From Ignavibacteriales bacterium (GTDB lineage: Bacteria > Bacteroidota > Ignavibacteria > UBA10030): a stretch of 25,806 bases of DNA. Each line of letters opens with the position of its first letter. Position 1 is the first letter of the stretch. The position numbers were made by a program, and so were the translations under genes. The notes beneath the pieces were generated by a model that was not told where the DNA came from, made no database searches, and worked only from the letters and a program-made list of their open reading frames with translations. Location of the stretch: the NCBI GenBank assembly GCA_016207365.1, contig JACQPU010000254.1, positions 1 to 25,806 of the forward strand. Reading direction: 5' to 3'. Positions 1 through 6,921 of this stretch are shown here, piece by piece.

Positions 1-431
1 ATTTGCTCGATCTGCGATCGCTGTGCTTCCGCCCAATCCACGTGTCCTTCTTCCATCTTGAGGATCTTTGTAAGCAGATCGGCAGAGGATTGATCCTGAA
101 CGTCGTGTGCGAGTGAGATCGCCTTGTTGTAGGAGCGAATGGCTTCCTGCTCTGCATCCTGGTCGCTCGTCAACATTTCCTGCACCGACGCGCCGATTTT
201 CATCGGCCGCAGCTTGGAAACGACCGGCGTGCCTTCCAGGAACAGGATGCGCTGAATCAGCCATTCGGCATGATGCATTTCATCCCTGGCCTGCTTTTCA
301 ATCGTTTCGTGGAGTTTTGCATATCCCCAGTTCGCACACATTTCAGAGTGCACCATATATTGACTGATGGCCGTCAGCTCGTCAGCCAAGAGTTCATTCA
401 GCACACTGATGAGTTTGTCGTTGCCTTTCAT
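1..431 (-). CDS. bfr: Bacterioferritin, C-terminus cut by window edge
   Basis: Haem-containing ferritin that oxidises Fe(II) at a di-iron centre and stores iron as a mineral core in a 24-subunit cytoplasmic shell. The 143 visible residues start MKGNDKLISVLNELLADEL and align end to end with the bacterioferritin fold. Expected ligands are present: Glu18, Glu51 and His54 of the ferroxidase site, and Met52, the haem-bridging residue that separates bacterioferritins from plain ferritins. The later EEGHVDW motif supplies the second Glu/His pair. Family members are about 155-160 residues, so roughly 12-15 residues lie outside the window. The ATG at 431 is chosen because it gives the canonical MKG start; no strong Shine-Dalgarno sequence is seen. 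It lies 72 bp downstream of the multihaem cytochrome gene on the same strand, separated by a short tandem repeat. Confidence 0.93.
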   Translation of the reverse strand, partial: MKGNDKLISVLNELLADELTAISQYMVHSEMCANWGYAKLHETIEKQARDEMHHAEWLIQRILFLEGTPVVSKLRPMKIGASVQEMLTSDQDAEQEAIRSYNKAISLAHDVQDQSSADLLTKILKMEEGHVDWAEAQRSQIEQ

Positions 432-462
432 AGCGAATCCCGTTATTGGTTTCTGATGATTT

Positions 463-499
463 GATTTCTAACCTCTGATTTCCGACCTCTGACCTCTGG
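463..499. repeat. Short imperfect tandem repeat, 14-bp unit
   Basis: Two near-identical 14-mers stand head to tail, GATTTCTAACCTCT (463-476) and GATTTCCGACCTCT (477-490), followed by a shortened third copy GACCTCTGG (491-499). They fill most of the 72-bp gap between the cytochrome and bacterioferritin genes. No hairpin is obvious. It may be a low-complexity intergenic repeat found elsewhere in the genome. Confidence 0.7.
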
Positions 500-503
500 C
501 TGC

Positions 504-2693
504 TCACCGCTCCCCCTCATCACTCTTCACTTCTTTCGTCTTCACCTCCTCCATCCCCTCTTCTTTCCGCTTCTCCAATTCCAAAGGATGTTCTTCTGCC
601 ATCTCGCCTTCCGTCAAATGACCTGTTAGCCAGGCCATGCTCATGGGATACACATCCGGATTGAAGATCACATAATAAAAATGCCAGACGATAATAGACA
701 GTGTCGCGAGCCAGGCCTCATAGAAATGAATCGTCCGTGCGATGTCCCATCCGAGCTTGGTTAAAAGACCCATGAACGTATTATCAAACCACATGATCAC
801 GCCGGTGAGAGCCATGACAATCGTACCCCAGACAAGGGCCCAGTACTCGCTCTTTTCAATGTAGCTGAACCGTCCGAATCTTGGCTTGACCCGGGAGAAT
901 CCAAAATTGTATTTCAGAACGGCGACGGCATCGCGTACGTCCTGCAGGCGCGGGAGCAAATCCCGGAAGAGCGCACGCCCACGCTCGGTGAGGGTAAGGT
1001 ATCCGATGTGATAGAGGCTTGCTGAGACCATGACGACTGCGGCAATCCGATGGACAAGTCCGCGAAGATCGAACACGCTGTCGCTAAGACTGCGGATGGC
1101 AACCACCCACCAGGCCTCCGGATACCTCAGCATGAATCCGGTGATCACAAGCAGAATGAAACTCACCAGCAGGCTTCCGTGCTGGAGCCGCTCGCTGACC
1201 GTCATGCGAAGGTACAGCCCTCGGCCTGTGTGTTCAGGGATTTCCCCCCGCCGAATGCGCATTCTTCGCCTGGCTTTCTTGATGAAATCGGCCGTGTTAT
1301 GAATGAACATTCCACCTACGATCGAGACAATGAGAAAGATGTAGGCTGTCGAAATCCAGTACAGCGCCGGTTCCTCATCCCTGGCGATGGAAACGTGAAC
1401 TTTGCCAATGGCGAATCGCTCGTTTGCGCCCGGATGACATCCTCCGCACGTTTGTGCAAGATTATCCTTGTGCACCGGCGATGCCGGATCACTGGAGCGG
1501 AGGATCTTGTGCGACCCGTGACAGCTGGCACAGTTGGCGGCTTCAACAGATCCCGCCCTGACAGCAAGTCCGTGATAGCTGTCTGAAAATGTCTGGAATC
1601 GGTTTGCTGAGATGCCGTACTTTTCGGTCAGTGCGACGGACGTGTGACAGGGAGAACATACCTGTCCTGACACATTGAGCGGCGCAACGGGCGATCGGGG
1701 ATCGGTGGGGGACAGAATGTTATGCTCCCCGTGGCAGTCCGTGCACACCGGTGCGTCCTTGACGCCCTTCAGGACGGCCTGACCGTGTACCCCGGCATTG
1801 AATTCGCCGGCAATGTCTTCGTGACAGGTTCCACAAGTTGCTGAAATCTGATGGCGATGTACTTTTGATAAGGGATCGGTTCCCTTGGCGACTTCATGGC
1901 TCCCGTGGCAGTCCACGCAGTTTGCCGCCTCTGCGTGTCCTCCGAGTAACGCCCTTCCATGTACACTCTTCTCATAGGCTGCGATAAACCCGGCCGACGG
2001 CGAAGTACGGGCGCGGACATTTGGATCATCGAGGTGACAGGAGAGGCACATCTTTTCCTGGGCCACTTTCAGCGCCTGCCTGGTTCTCCCCGGCCGCTCA
2101 GCGGTAATGTCGTTCCGGTGGCATGTGAGGCATGTCGGGCTGCCAGGGATTCCCTGGTGCGCAGCAGTAGCATGGGCCGAGGCCGAATAGGTGTGGTACG
2201 TCTCAGCATGGCACTGCTTGCATGTCTGCGAAATGTTCGCAGGGTGAAATACAGAACCGGCAACCTTGCGGGAAACGACATCGTGAGTTCCGTGACATGA
2301 TTTGCAGGAGATATCCTTAGTACCATCCGTACCGGAAGCCCGGATCATCTGCGGGTGAAAAGCATGCTTTCGCGTCGCGTCCGTGTGGCAGGTCTTACAA
2401 TTGACAGGAGTGATTGGGTCCTTATGAGGGATGTTCTCCGGATCGAAACCGGTATGACATGCGATGCACGAGAGGGCCGAGTGAGGCGATGCGGAAAGAA
2501 TCTTCTCCTCGACAAACAGGGAAACTTCCTTCCCGCCCTTTTCCATTACAAGGTCCGGGTCAGTATGGCACGCGAGACAGTCTTCCTTTGACTGAGCAAA
2601 CATTGGAACCGCGGAGAATGCGATAATGAGAGCGAGGAAGGAAGAGAAACGGGTAAAGGTGGGAAGGGAATGTGCCGGGATATGCCGGGTCAT
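504..2693 (-). CDS. Membrane-bound 13-haem cytochrome c fused to a b-type cytochrome domain
   Basis: Probable electron-transfer protein linking the quinone pool to periplasmic carriers; the partner is unknown. A signal peptide (about residues 1-34, hydrophobic FLALIIAFSAVPMFA) is followed by 13 CXXCH haem c motifs starting at Cys39, 76, 99, 130, 158, 188, 216, 259, 287, 317, 346, 388 and 416. The second half repeats an EAANCxxCHGSH / TCGxCH module. Residues about 445-690 hold five likely membrane helices with histidines at LQHG, LVHR, LYHIGY, IHFYEA and VWHFYY, as in di-haem cytochromes b of the formate dehydrogenase gamma / thiosulfate reductase type. The C-terminus is a highly charged tail rich in Glu and Lys. 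The ATG at 2693 has no clear Shine-Dalgarno site but gives a proper signal peptide. A sigma-70-like promoter stands 60 bp upstream. All 729 residues are intact. Confidence 0.88.
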   Translation of the reverse strand: MTRHIPAHSLPTFTRFSSFLALIIAFSAVPMFAQSKEDCLACHTDPDLVMEKGGKEVSLFVEEKILSASPHSALSCIACHTGFDPENIPHKDPITPVNCKTCHTDATRKHAFHPQMIRASGTDGTKDISCKSCHGTHDVVSRKVAGSVFHPANISQTCKQCHAETYHTYSASAHATAAHQGIPGSPTCLTCHRNDITAERPGRTRQALKVAQEKMCLSCHLDDPNVRARTSPSAGFIAAYEKSVHGRALLGGHAEAANCVDCHGSHEVAKGTDPLSKVHRHQISATCGTCHEDIAGEFNAGVHGQAVLKGVKDAPVCTDCHGEHNILSPTDPRSPVAPLNVSGQVCSPCHTSVALTEKYGISANRFQTFSDSYHGLAVRAGSVEAANCASCHGSHKILRSSDPASPVHKDNLAQTCGGCHPGANERFAIGKVHVSIARDEEPALYWISTAYIFLIVSIVGGMFIHNTADFIKKARRRMRIRRGEIPEHTGRGLYLRMTVSERLQHGSLLVSFILLVITGFMLRYPEAWWVVAIRSLSDSVFDLRGLVHRIAAVVMVSASLYHIGYLTLTERGRALFRDLLPRLQDVRDAVAVLKYNFGFSRVKPRFGRFSYIEKSEYWALVWGTIVMALTGVIMWFDNTFMGLLTKLGWDIARTIHFYEAWLATLSIIVWHFYYVIFNPDVYPMSMAWLTGHLTEGEMAEEHPLELEKRKEEGMEEVKTKEVKSDEGER

Positions 2694-2752
2694 GAGAATT
2701 GGTATTGTTGATTCAGACGGATACAGACCAGCTCCCTGGGGGCTGAGTGCTC

Positions 2753-2781
2753 ATTATACTGCCCCCTCATCGAACTTTCAA
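2753..2781 (-). promoter_or_regulatory. Sigma-70-type promoter of the cytochrome gene
   Basis: On the minus strand TTGAAA (2781-2776) and TATAAT (2758-2753) are separated by exactly 17 bp. Transcription would start near 2746, leaving a leader of about 50 nt before the cytochrome ATG at 2693. The cytochrome can therefore be transcribed independently of the uspA operon upstream. Confidence 0.65.
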
Positions 2782-2791
2782 CAGCGAAATG

Positions 2792-2803
2792 ATCCCGCGG
2801 GAT
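2792..2803. other. 12-bp perfect palindrome between uspA and the cytochrome gene
   Basis: ATCCCGCGGGAT reads the same on both strands. It lies 22 bp past the uspA stop codon and 11 bp upstream of the -35 box of the cytochrome promoter, so it could be an operator. A terminator is less likely because there is no loop and no T tract. The function is unproven. Confidence 0.35.
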
Positions 2804-2824
2804 GAATCCCCCTAATTTGCCGCC

Positions 2825-3763
2825 TCATTCGGATTCGACAGCTCGTTGTTCCTCGGCACGCAGCAATCGCTTGCCGAACGACTTGAGCGTCAATACCGGG
2901 CAGGGTGCGAGGCGGATGACCCGTTCGGTCACGCTCCCGAGAAGCAGGTGCTCGATCCCTGAAAGCCCGTGGCTGGCCATGACGATGAGCTGGATGTCCT
3001 GACGCTTGGCAAAGGACACAATCTCGATGGCGGCACGACCTTCTTTAATATGGTATTCGATAGGAACATCCGGACCCCCGGCTCGTGCTGTCAATCGCCT
3101 CATTTCCTTCAGCGCCGTGGCTTCGAGCTCCGGGAACCAGGCTGAGAGCGAGGTTTGCCCTGTCACGTAGAATGACGGGTGAATCACCTCTTCGATCACA
3201 TGCAGTACCCGGATGGTTGCATCGAGATCCGCCGCGAGGGATCGGGCCACCGACAGGGCTTGTACCGAATGATCCGAGAAATCCACGGGGACAAGCACGT
3301 GGGCGGGCGATGTTCGTCGTGCCGGATCGCGGACGCTCATGACCGCACAGGGCGCCATCCGGACAACGTCCTCGGCAACACTTCCCATCATGAGACGGTT
3401 AATACCCCTGCGTCCATGCGTCCCCATGACGATGACGTCAATTTCATGGTCTCCTGCATACTCAAGAATTGCGGAGGGGGCGGAGATCCCCCGGACGGTG
3501 TCTGTTATGGTCTTGATGTCGGTATACGTCTTGCTCGTCCCGGCCCGCGTGGCCCCGGGAAGACGGTCGATTTGTTCCTGGATCGAATCGAGCGAAGGCA
3601 GGTAGTGAGAAACCCCGTGCGGGTCGTTTTCAAGAGGGAGGAAAACGTGAAGAATGTACAGTTCTGCTCCATAGTGCTCGGCAAGCCATAGGGCTCTCAC
3701 GAGGGCTTCGTTGGAACAGCGCGAGTAATCCGTCGGGAAAAGGATTTTTCGAATCTGAATCAT
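2825..3763 (-). CDS. Tandem universal stress protein (two UspA domains)
   Basis: Cytoplasmic nucleotide-binding stress protein of 312 residues with two Usp domains in one chain. The first starts IRKILFPTDYSRCSNEAL and the second HVLVPVDFSDHSVQAL. Both carry the ATP-binding glycine loop, GTHGRRGINRLMMGS and ASHGLSGIEHLLLGS, so each half is probably of the ATP-binding type. Family members of this length typically act in stress or starvation survival; the direct target is unknown. A good ribosome site (GAGGATCG) precedes the ATG at 3763. It is the last gene of the probable operon driven by the sigma-54 promoter at 5382-5397, 37 bp after tonB. Link to a TonB gene and an NtrC-type regulator suggests nutrient or redox stress, which is inference. 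Confidence 0.9.
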   Translation of the reverse strand: MIQIRKILFPTDYSRCSNEALVRALWLAEHYGAELYILHVFLPLENDPHGVSHYLPSLDSIQEQIDRLPGATRAGTSKTYTDIKTITDTVRGISAPSAILEYAGDHEIDVIVMGTHGRRGINRLMMGSVAEDVVRMAPCAVMSVRDPARRTSPAHVLVPVDFSDHSVQALSVARSLAADLDATIRVLHVIEEVIHPSFYVTGQTSLSAWFPELEATALKEMRRLTARAGGPDVPIEYHIKEGRAAIEIVSFAKRQDIQLIVMASHGLSGIEHLLLGSVTERVIRLAPCPVLTLKSFGKRLLRAEEQRAVESE

Positions 3764-3800
3764 GGCACGATCCTCCTCATGATCGCCGGGCCGTCAGGGA

Positions 3801-4511
3801 TCATGAAGTTCTCAGTCGGAAGATTACTGGAACGGAGACTTTGACCTTGACCGGAATTCCCCTCTGCTTGCCCGGAATGAACGTGACTTTCTTGACGGCT
3901 TCCATGGCAGCTTCGTCACAGCCTGCGCCGATGCCTTTGAGAACCTCTGTTCTTGTGACACGGCCCTTTTCATCAACGTAGGCCAGGACGAATACGCGGC
4001 CCTGCACGCCGGCGCGGATGGCGAGTTCCGGGTATTGGAGAACCCGGGCCAGCGCCTCGGTCCCTCCGACGATCTGCGGCATGTCTTCAACAGCCACAAA
4101 GTACTGTTCTTCGTCTTCCGCCGAAAGTGAAGGCGGTGGCAGCACCTCTTGACCAGGCATCAGTTCTGTGCTTGCGAGCTCAATGTCCTCGATCTCTGTA
4201 TCGCCGGGGGCTTCCACGGGAATTGCAGGCCGCGGTGGAGGTGGCGCTTTATGCTCCTGGCGCGTATGTTCGATCTCCTCCATCGTGACAACTTCCTGCC
4301 GTGCAGCAACGATTCTCTTAGCGGGCTTGATGTCGGGGAAAAACAGGAAAAGGAGGATGACGGCCAGTAGGGCTGCGCTCAACGATCCCTCAAAAACAAC
4401 GCTCCTCGATGCTCCAAGGCGTTTGATGTCGCTTTGGTCCACCCTGGGGGCGATGCCCTCGGAGCGCCGCATGCGACTGAGAAACGTATAGCGAGTACGT
4501 CCAAGAATCAT
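3801..4511 (-). CDS. TonB-family energy transducer
   Basis: Inner-membrane protein that passes proton-motive-force energy to outer-membrane TonB-dependent transporters. It has 236 residues: a cytoplasmic N-terminus, one membrane helix at about 38-59, a periplasmic spacer with a proline stretch (APPPPRPAIP, about 89-98), and a TonB C-terminal domain from about 145. That domain shows PQIVGGTEAL, YPELAIRAGVQGRVFVLAYVD and AAMEAVKKVTFIPGKQRG, the form common in the Bacteroidetes/Chlorobi group. The usual TonB N-terminus is shorter, and the roughly 37 residues before the helix are slightly long. AAAGG precedes the ATG. The start overlaps the stop of the zinc-finger gene (ATGA), implying translational coupling. 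No exbB, exbD or receptor gene lies in the window, so it must work with partners elsewhere. Confidence 0.88.
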   Translation of the reverse strand: MILGRTRYTFLSRMRRSEGIAPRVDQSDIKRLGASRSVVFEGSLSAALLAVILLFLFFPDIKPAKRIVAARQEVVTMEEIEHTRQEHKAPPPPRPAIPVEAPGDTEIEDIELASTELMPGQEVLPPPSLSAEDEEQYFVAVEDMPQIVGGTEALARVLQYPELAIRAGVQGRVFVLAYVDEKGRVTRTEVLKGIGAGCDEAAMEAVKKVTFIPGKQRGIPVKVKVSVPVIFRLRTS

Positions 4512-4879
4512 GACGGTACCTTTCGGCCGGCGGCCTGGTTATGACATCGCGAGCACAAGCTCGCCGCGATGTTCTTTTCTAGACGATGCACATTGATCGG
4601 TTTCCCGCAACGCGAGCAGAACCCTATGGTTCCTTGGGTGAATCGTTCAAGCACGGAGTGCATCTCTGCGGTTTTTGGAGATCCGCTCATGCGGAATACG
4701 CCGGTTTCATAAATTGTTTTAAGGATCTGGTCGTCTGATGGTTGTGGTGACCGGAGTATGTTGCGGACGGTCAGGTCCTGAACGACCTCTTTTAGACTCT
4801 GGCGGTAGTGCCGCTGGAGCATGGAATCGACTTGCTGCACCAGGGCCCGAATAATGCGTTGACGTTTCTGGGTCTCCAC
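4508..4879 (-). CDS. TraR/DksA-type C4 zinc-finger protein
   Basis: Small protein of 123 residues, helical at the N-terminus, with a C-terminal zinc finger starting GFCSRCGKPINVHRLEK. The four cysteines are spaced CX2C-X17-CX2C, as in the DksA/TraR family, which enters the RNA polymerase secondary channel and alters promoter response. The helical region before the finger is compatible with a shortened coiled coil, but I do not see the DksA tip motif clearly, so a polymerase role is inference. The start is GTG at 4879, preceded by GGAGGGAGG. It begins 16 bp after the receiver gene and overlaps tonB by 4 bp. A second protein with the same finger spacing is encoded at 13968-14315. Confidence 0.7.
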   Translation of the reverse strand: METQKRQRIIRALVQQVDSMLQRHYRQSLKEVVQDLTVRNILRSPQPSDDQILKTIYETGVFRMSGSPKTAEMHSVLERFTQGTIGFCSRCGKPINVHRLEKNIAASLCSRCHNQAAGRKVPS

Positions 4880-4895
4880 GGTACGATCCTCCCTC

Positions 4896-5360
4896 CTACG
4901 CGCGTTTGTGATCTTCTTGCTGTGCCGTGCTCCACGACCGCGTGTCGTGAACCGCCATAAGAACCGAAATCAGCTCGACAAGCAGATCGGTATTGATCGG
5001 CTTATAGAGGACAATGTCGGACACGGTGCGGATTGCCTGCTCGATTTCGGGCCTGGTATTTCTGAACACATGAAAGATGATAACCGGATAGTTTCCCTTC
5101 CGCCTACGAAGCACCTCAACAGTCTTGAGAATCTCCGGTGGAAATGGATGCAGATCCGCAAGGAGGATCGGCGGATTCAGTCTATTGGCATGATCTTCGA
5201 GTTTCGTGAGGTCAGTTTCGGATTCTACGACATAATGATCCTCAAGAAGCATCGTTAGGCTTCTGGCAACATCAGGATCCGGGCTGAACACCAGCAAGGG
5301 GTTTAGCTTCGCCGGTTCAGGAACCGCTTGCTTTAATGAACTATGTACATTTGTGCGCAT
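4896..5360 (-). CDS. Stand-alone response-regulator receiver protein
   Basis: A 154-residue protein that is essentially one receiver (CheY-like) domain with no output domain. Visible features are the acidic pair Asp28/Asp30 (FSPDPDV), the likely phosphoacceptor Asp69 (LLADLH) and the conserved Lys120 (YKPIN). The usual Thr/Ser after strand 4 is not evident (FHVFRN), so switching may differ from CheY. The frame stays open upstream to 5747, but that part overlaps the ntrC-like gene. The ATG at 5360 has AGGAAG five bases upstream and lies 11 bp after the predicted sigma-54 transcript start. It heads the operon receiver-traR-tonB-uspA. It may be a phosphate sink or partner of the kinase at 6922-8334, which is inference. 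Confidence 0.8.
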   Translation of the reverse strand: MRTNVHSSLKQAVPEPAKLNPLLVFSPDPDVARSLTMLLEDHYVVESETDLTKLEDHANRLNPPILLADLHPFPPEILKTVEVLRRRKGNYPVIIFHVFRNTRPEIEQAIRTVSDIVLYKPINTDLLVELISVLMAVHDTRSWSTAQQEDHKRA

Positions 5361-5381
5361 GGGACTTCCTACCCGTAAGCG

Positions 5382-5397
5382 GGCAAGTTTTATGCCA
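5382..5397 (-). promoter_or_regulatory. Sigma-54 (-24/-12) promoter of the receiver-traR-tonB-uspA operon
   Basis: The minus strand reads TGGCATA-AAAC-TTGCC, matching the consensus TGGCAYR-N4-TTGC with the obligatory GG-N10-GC spacing. Predicted start of transcription is near 5371, 11 bp before the receiver ATG. It lies 150 bp downstream of the gene for an NtrC-type sigma-54 activator, the class of protein needed to open such promoters. Confidence 0.75.
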
Positions 5398-5533
5398 TAG
5401 GTGCGCCAGGTCGGGGGGAGGGCAGAGCTGACGAAATGGAACAGAAAAGGAAGATGAGAGCGAATTTCGGGGGGTTGGTATACAAAATCTGCGACGGGAT
5501 TCCCAGAACTTGGAAAGCAGGGCCTGTCCCCCG

Positions 5534-5563
5534 GCTGTCCCGGCGTGCTAATCCCGGGACAGC
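5534..5563. other. 10-bp inverted repeat spanning the end of the NtrC-like gene
   Basis: GCTGTCCCGG (5534-5543) and CCGGGACAGC (5554-5563) form a perfect dyad around a 10-bp loop that includes the stop codon of the activator gene. A third CTGTCCC copy lies at 5524-5530. With no T tract it is not a classic terminator. Its position about 140-180 bp upstream of the sigma-54 promoter is what is expected of an activator binding site, so either role is possible. Confidence 0.5.
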
Positions 5564-6921
5564 GGAATCGAGAGTTCTTCGAACTTGCGATACAACGATG
5601 AGAGGCTGATGCCGAGGGCCTTTGCCGTTTCTTCTTTGTTATGGCCGTGGCTCGAGAGCGACTGCTGAATGAACTGTCGCTCGAAATGCTTGATGGCATC
5701 CTTGAGTGATTCGCTGGCGGACCGGAGGGACGGTGATCCGCCTGCATCGGGCGAGCGGAAGTACTCTGGAAGGTGCTTGAGCTCCACGAAGTCGCTGTCG
5801 CAAAAGATCACAGATCGTTCAACCACATTTTCCAGCTCCCGCACCTCACCTTTCCACCGGTAGTTGATAAGAGCAGTCATAGCCTCGTTGCTAAACCCCT
5901 TAACCGGCTTGCTCATCTGGTTTCTGTAGAGGCTGAGGAAGTGGTTTGCCAGCAGCGGGATATCCTCGGGCCGTTCCGTGAGCGAGGGGAGATGGATCTC
6001 GACGACGTTCAGTCTATAGAACAAGTCTTCCCGGAATTTCCCCTTTTCGACCTCCACACGGAGGTCCTTGTTGGTTGCCGCAATGATTCGTACGTCCATG
6101 GTAATCGCCTCTGTCCGACCGACCGGCGTGATCTCTTTCTGCTCGATGGCCCTCAGCAGCTTTACCTGGAGATGCTGGGGAATTTCGCCGACTTCATCGA
6201 GGAAGATCGTGCCGCCATCGGCTACCTTGAAGAGGCCGTCCTTATCCGCGCTTGCCCCGGTGAAGGAGCCTTTCTTATGGCCGAAGAGCTCGCTTTCAAA
6301 CAACGTGTCAACGATGGCTCCGCAATTCACCGCAACGAACCTCCGTTGTCTGCGCGGACCATTGTAATGGATGGCACGGGCGACCAGTTCTTTTCCCGTT
6401 CCACTCTTGCCGGTAATGAGCACGGTGCCGTCACTCTGTGAAATGCGCTTAATCGTCTCGAAAACGTGCTTCATGCTCTGGCTTTGCCCGATGATCTGGT
6501 CGAAATCGTACGTTCGGCTCAGTTCTTTCCGAAGAAGGATGTTCTCGGTGGCGAGCTCACGGTGGTCCACGAGCCTGCGGACGCGGTGCAGCAGATCGTC
6601 AAACTCCACAGGTTTCAGAATATAATCATAGGCTCCTTTTCGCAGGGCCTGGATCGCCGTCTCGATCGAAGCAAACGCCGTGATGATCATGACAAGCGTC
6701 TGAGGCGATCGCTGGGTCACCCGTTCAAGCAGGTCGATGCCCCGTAATTCCGGCATCTCAATGTCCGTGATGATGATGTCAAACGGTTTGACCTCATGTT
6801 TCTTCAGCGCCTCCTTGCCGTTTGAGGCTTCTTCGACTTCGTAGCCTTCCTTCCGGAGCACGAAAGTCAGAGATTCACGGATGATTTGCTCGTCGTCGAC
6901 AATAAGTATTCGAACAGCCAT
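5548..6921 (-). CDS. NtrC/AtoC-family sigma-54 response regulator
   Basis: Transcription activator of 457 residues for sigma-54 RNA polymerase. The receiver domain (1-120) has Asp9/Asp10, phosphoacceptor Asp53 (IIITDIEMPE) and the later Lys in YILKPVEF. The AAA+ domain (about 140-375) has Walker A GKSGTGKE, the sigma-54 contact loop GSFTGA (usual form GAFTGA) and Walker B GTIFLDEVGEIP. The C-terminal Fis-type helix-turn-helix reads KEETAKALGISLSSLYRKFEEL. Length and order are normal for the family. Its ATG follows the stop of the kinase gene with no gap, so the two are co-transcribed, probably from the sigma-54 promoter at 8360-8374. A dyad overlaps its 3' end. Likely targets are the three sigma-54-like sites in this window; the signal is unknown. 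Confidence 0.95.
   Translation of the reverse strand: MAVRILIVDDEQIIRESLTFVLRKEGYEVEEASNGKEALKKHEVKPFDIIITDIEMPELRGIDLLERVTQRSPQTLVMIITAFASIETAIQALRKGAYDYILKPVEFDDLLHRVRRLVDHRELATENILLRKELSRTYDFDQIIGQSQSMKHVFETIKRISQSDGTVLITGKSGTGKELVARAIHYNGPRRQRRFVAVNCGAIVDTLFESELFGHKKGSFTGASADKDGLFKVADGGTIFLDEVGEIPQHLQVKLLRAIEQKEITPVGRTEAITMDVRIIAATNKDLRVEVEKGKFREDLFYRLNVVEIHLPSLTERPEDIPLLANHFLSLYRNQMSKPVKGFSNEAMTALINYRWKGEVRELENVVERSVIFCDSDFVELKHLPEYFRSPDAGGSPSLRSASESLKDAIKHFERQFIQQSLSSHGHNKEETAKALGISLSSLYRKFEELSIPLSRD

Noticed and set aside
2749..2764. Sigma-54 site before the cytochrome gene
   Set aside because: The GC and CC elements are 11 bp or more apart and do not fit the strict 10-bp spacing; the overlapping sigma-70 match is much better.
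5361..5747. Upstream extension of the receiver gene
   Set aside because: The extension is low-complexity, overlaps the NtrC-like gene and includes the sigma-54 promoter; the ATG at 5360 has a good ribosome site.
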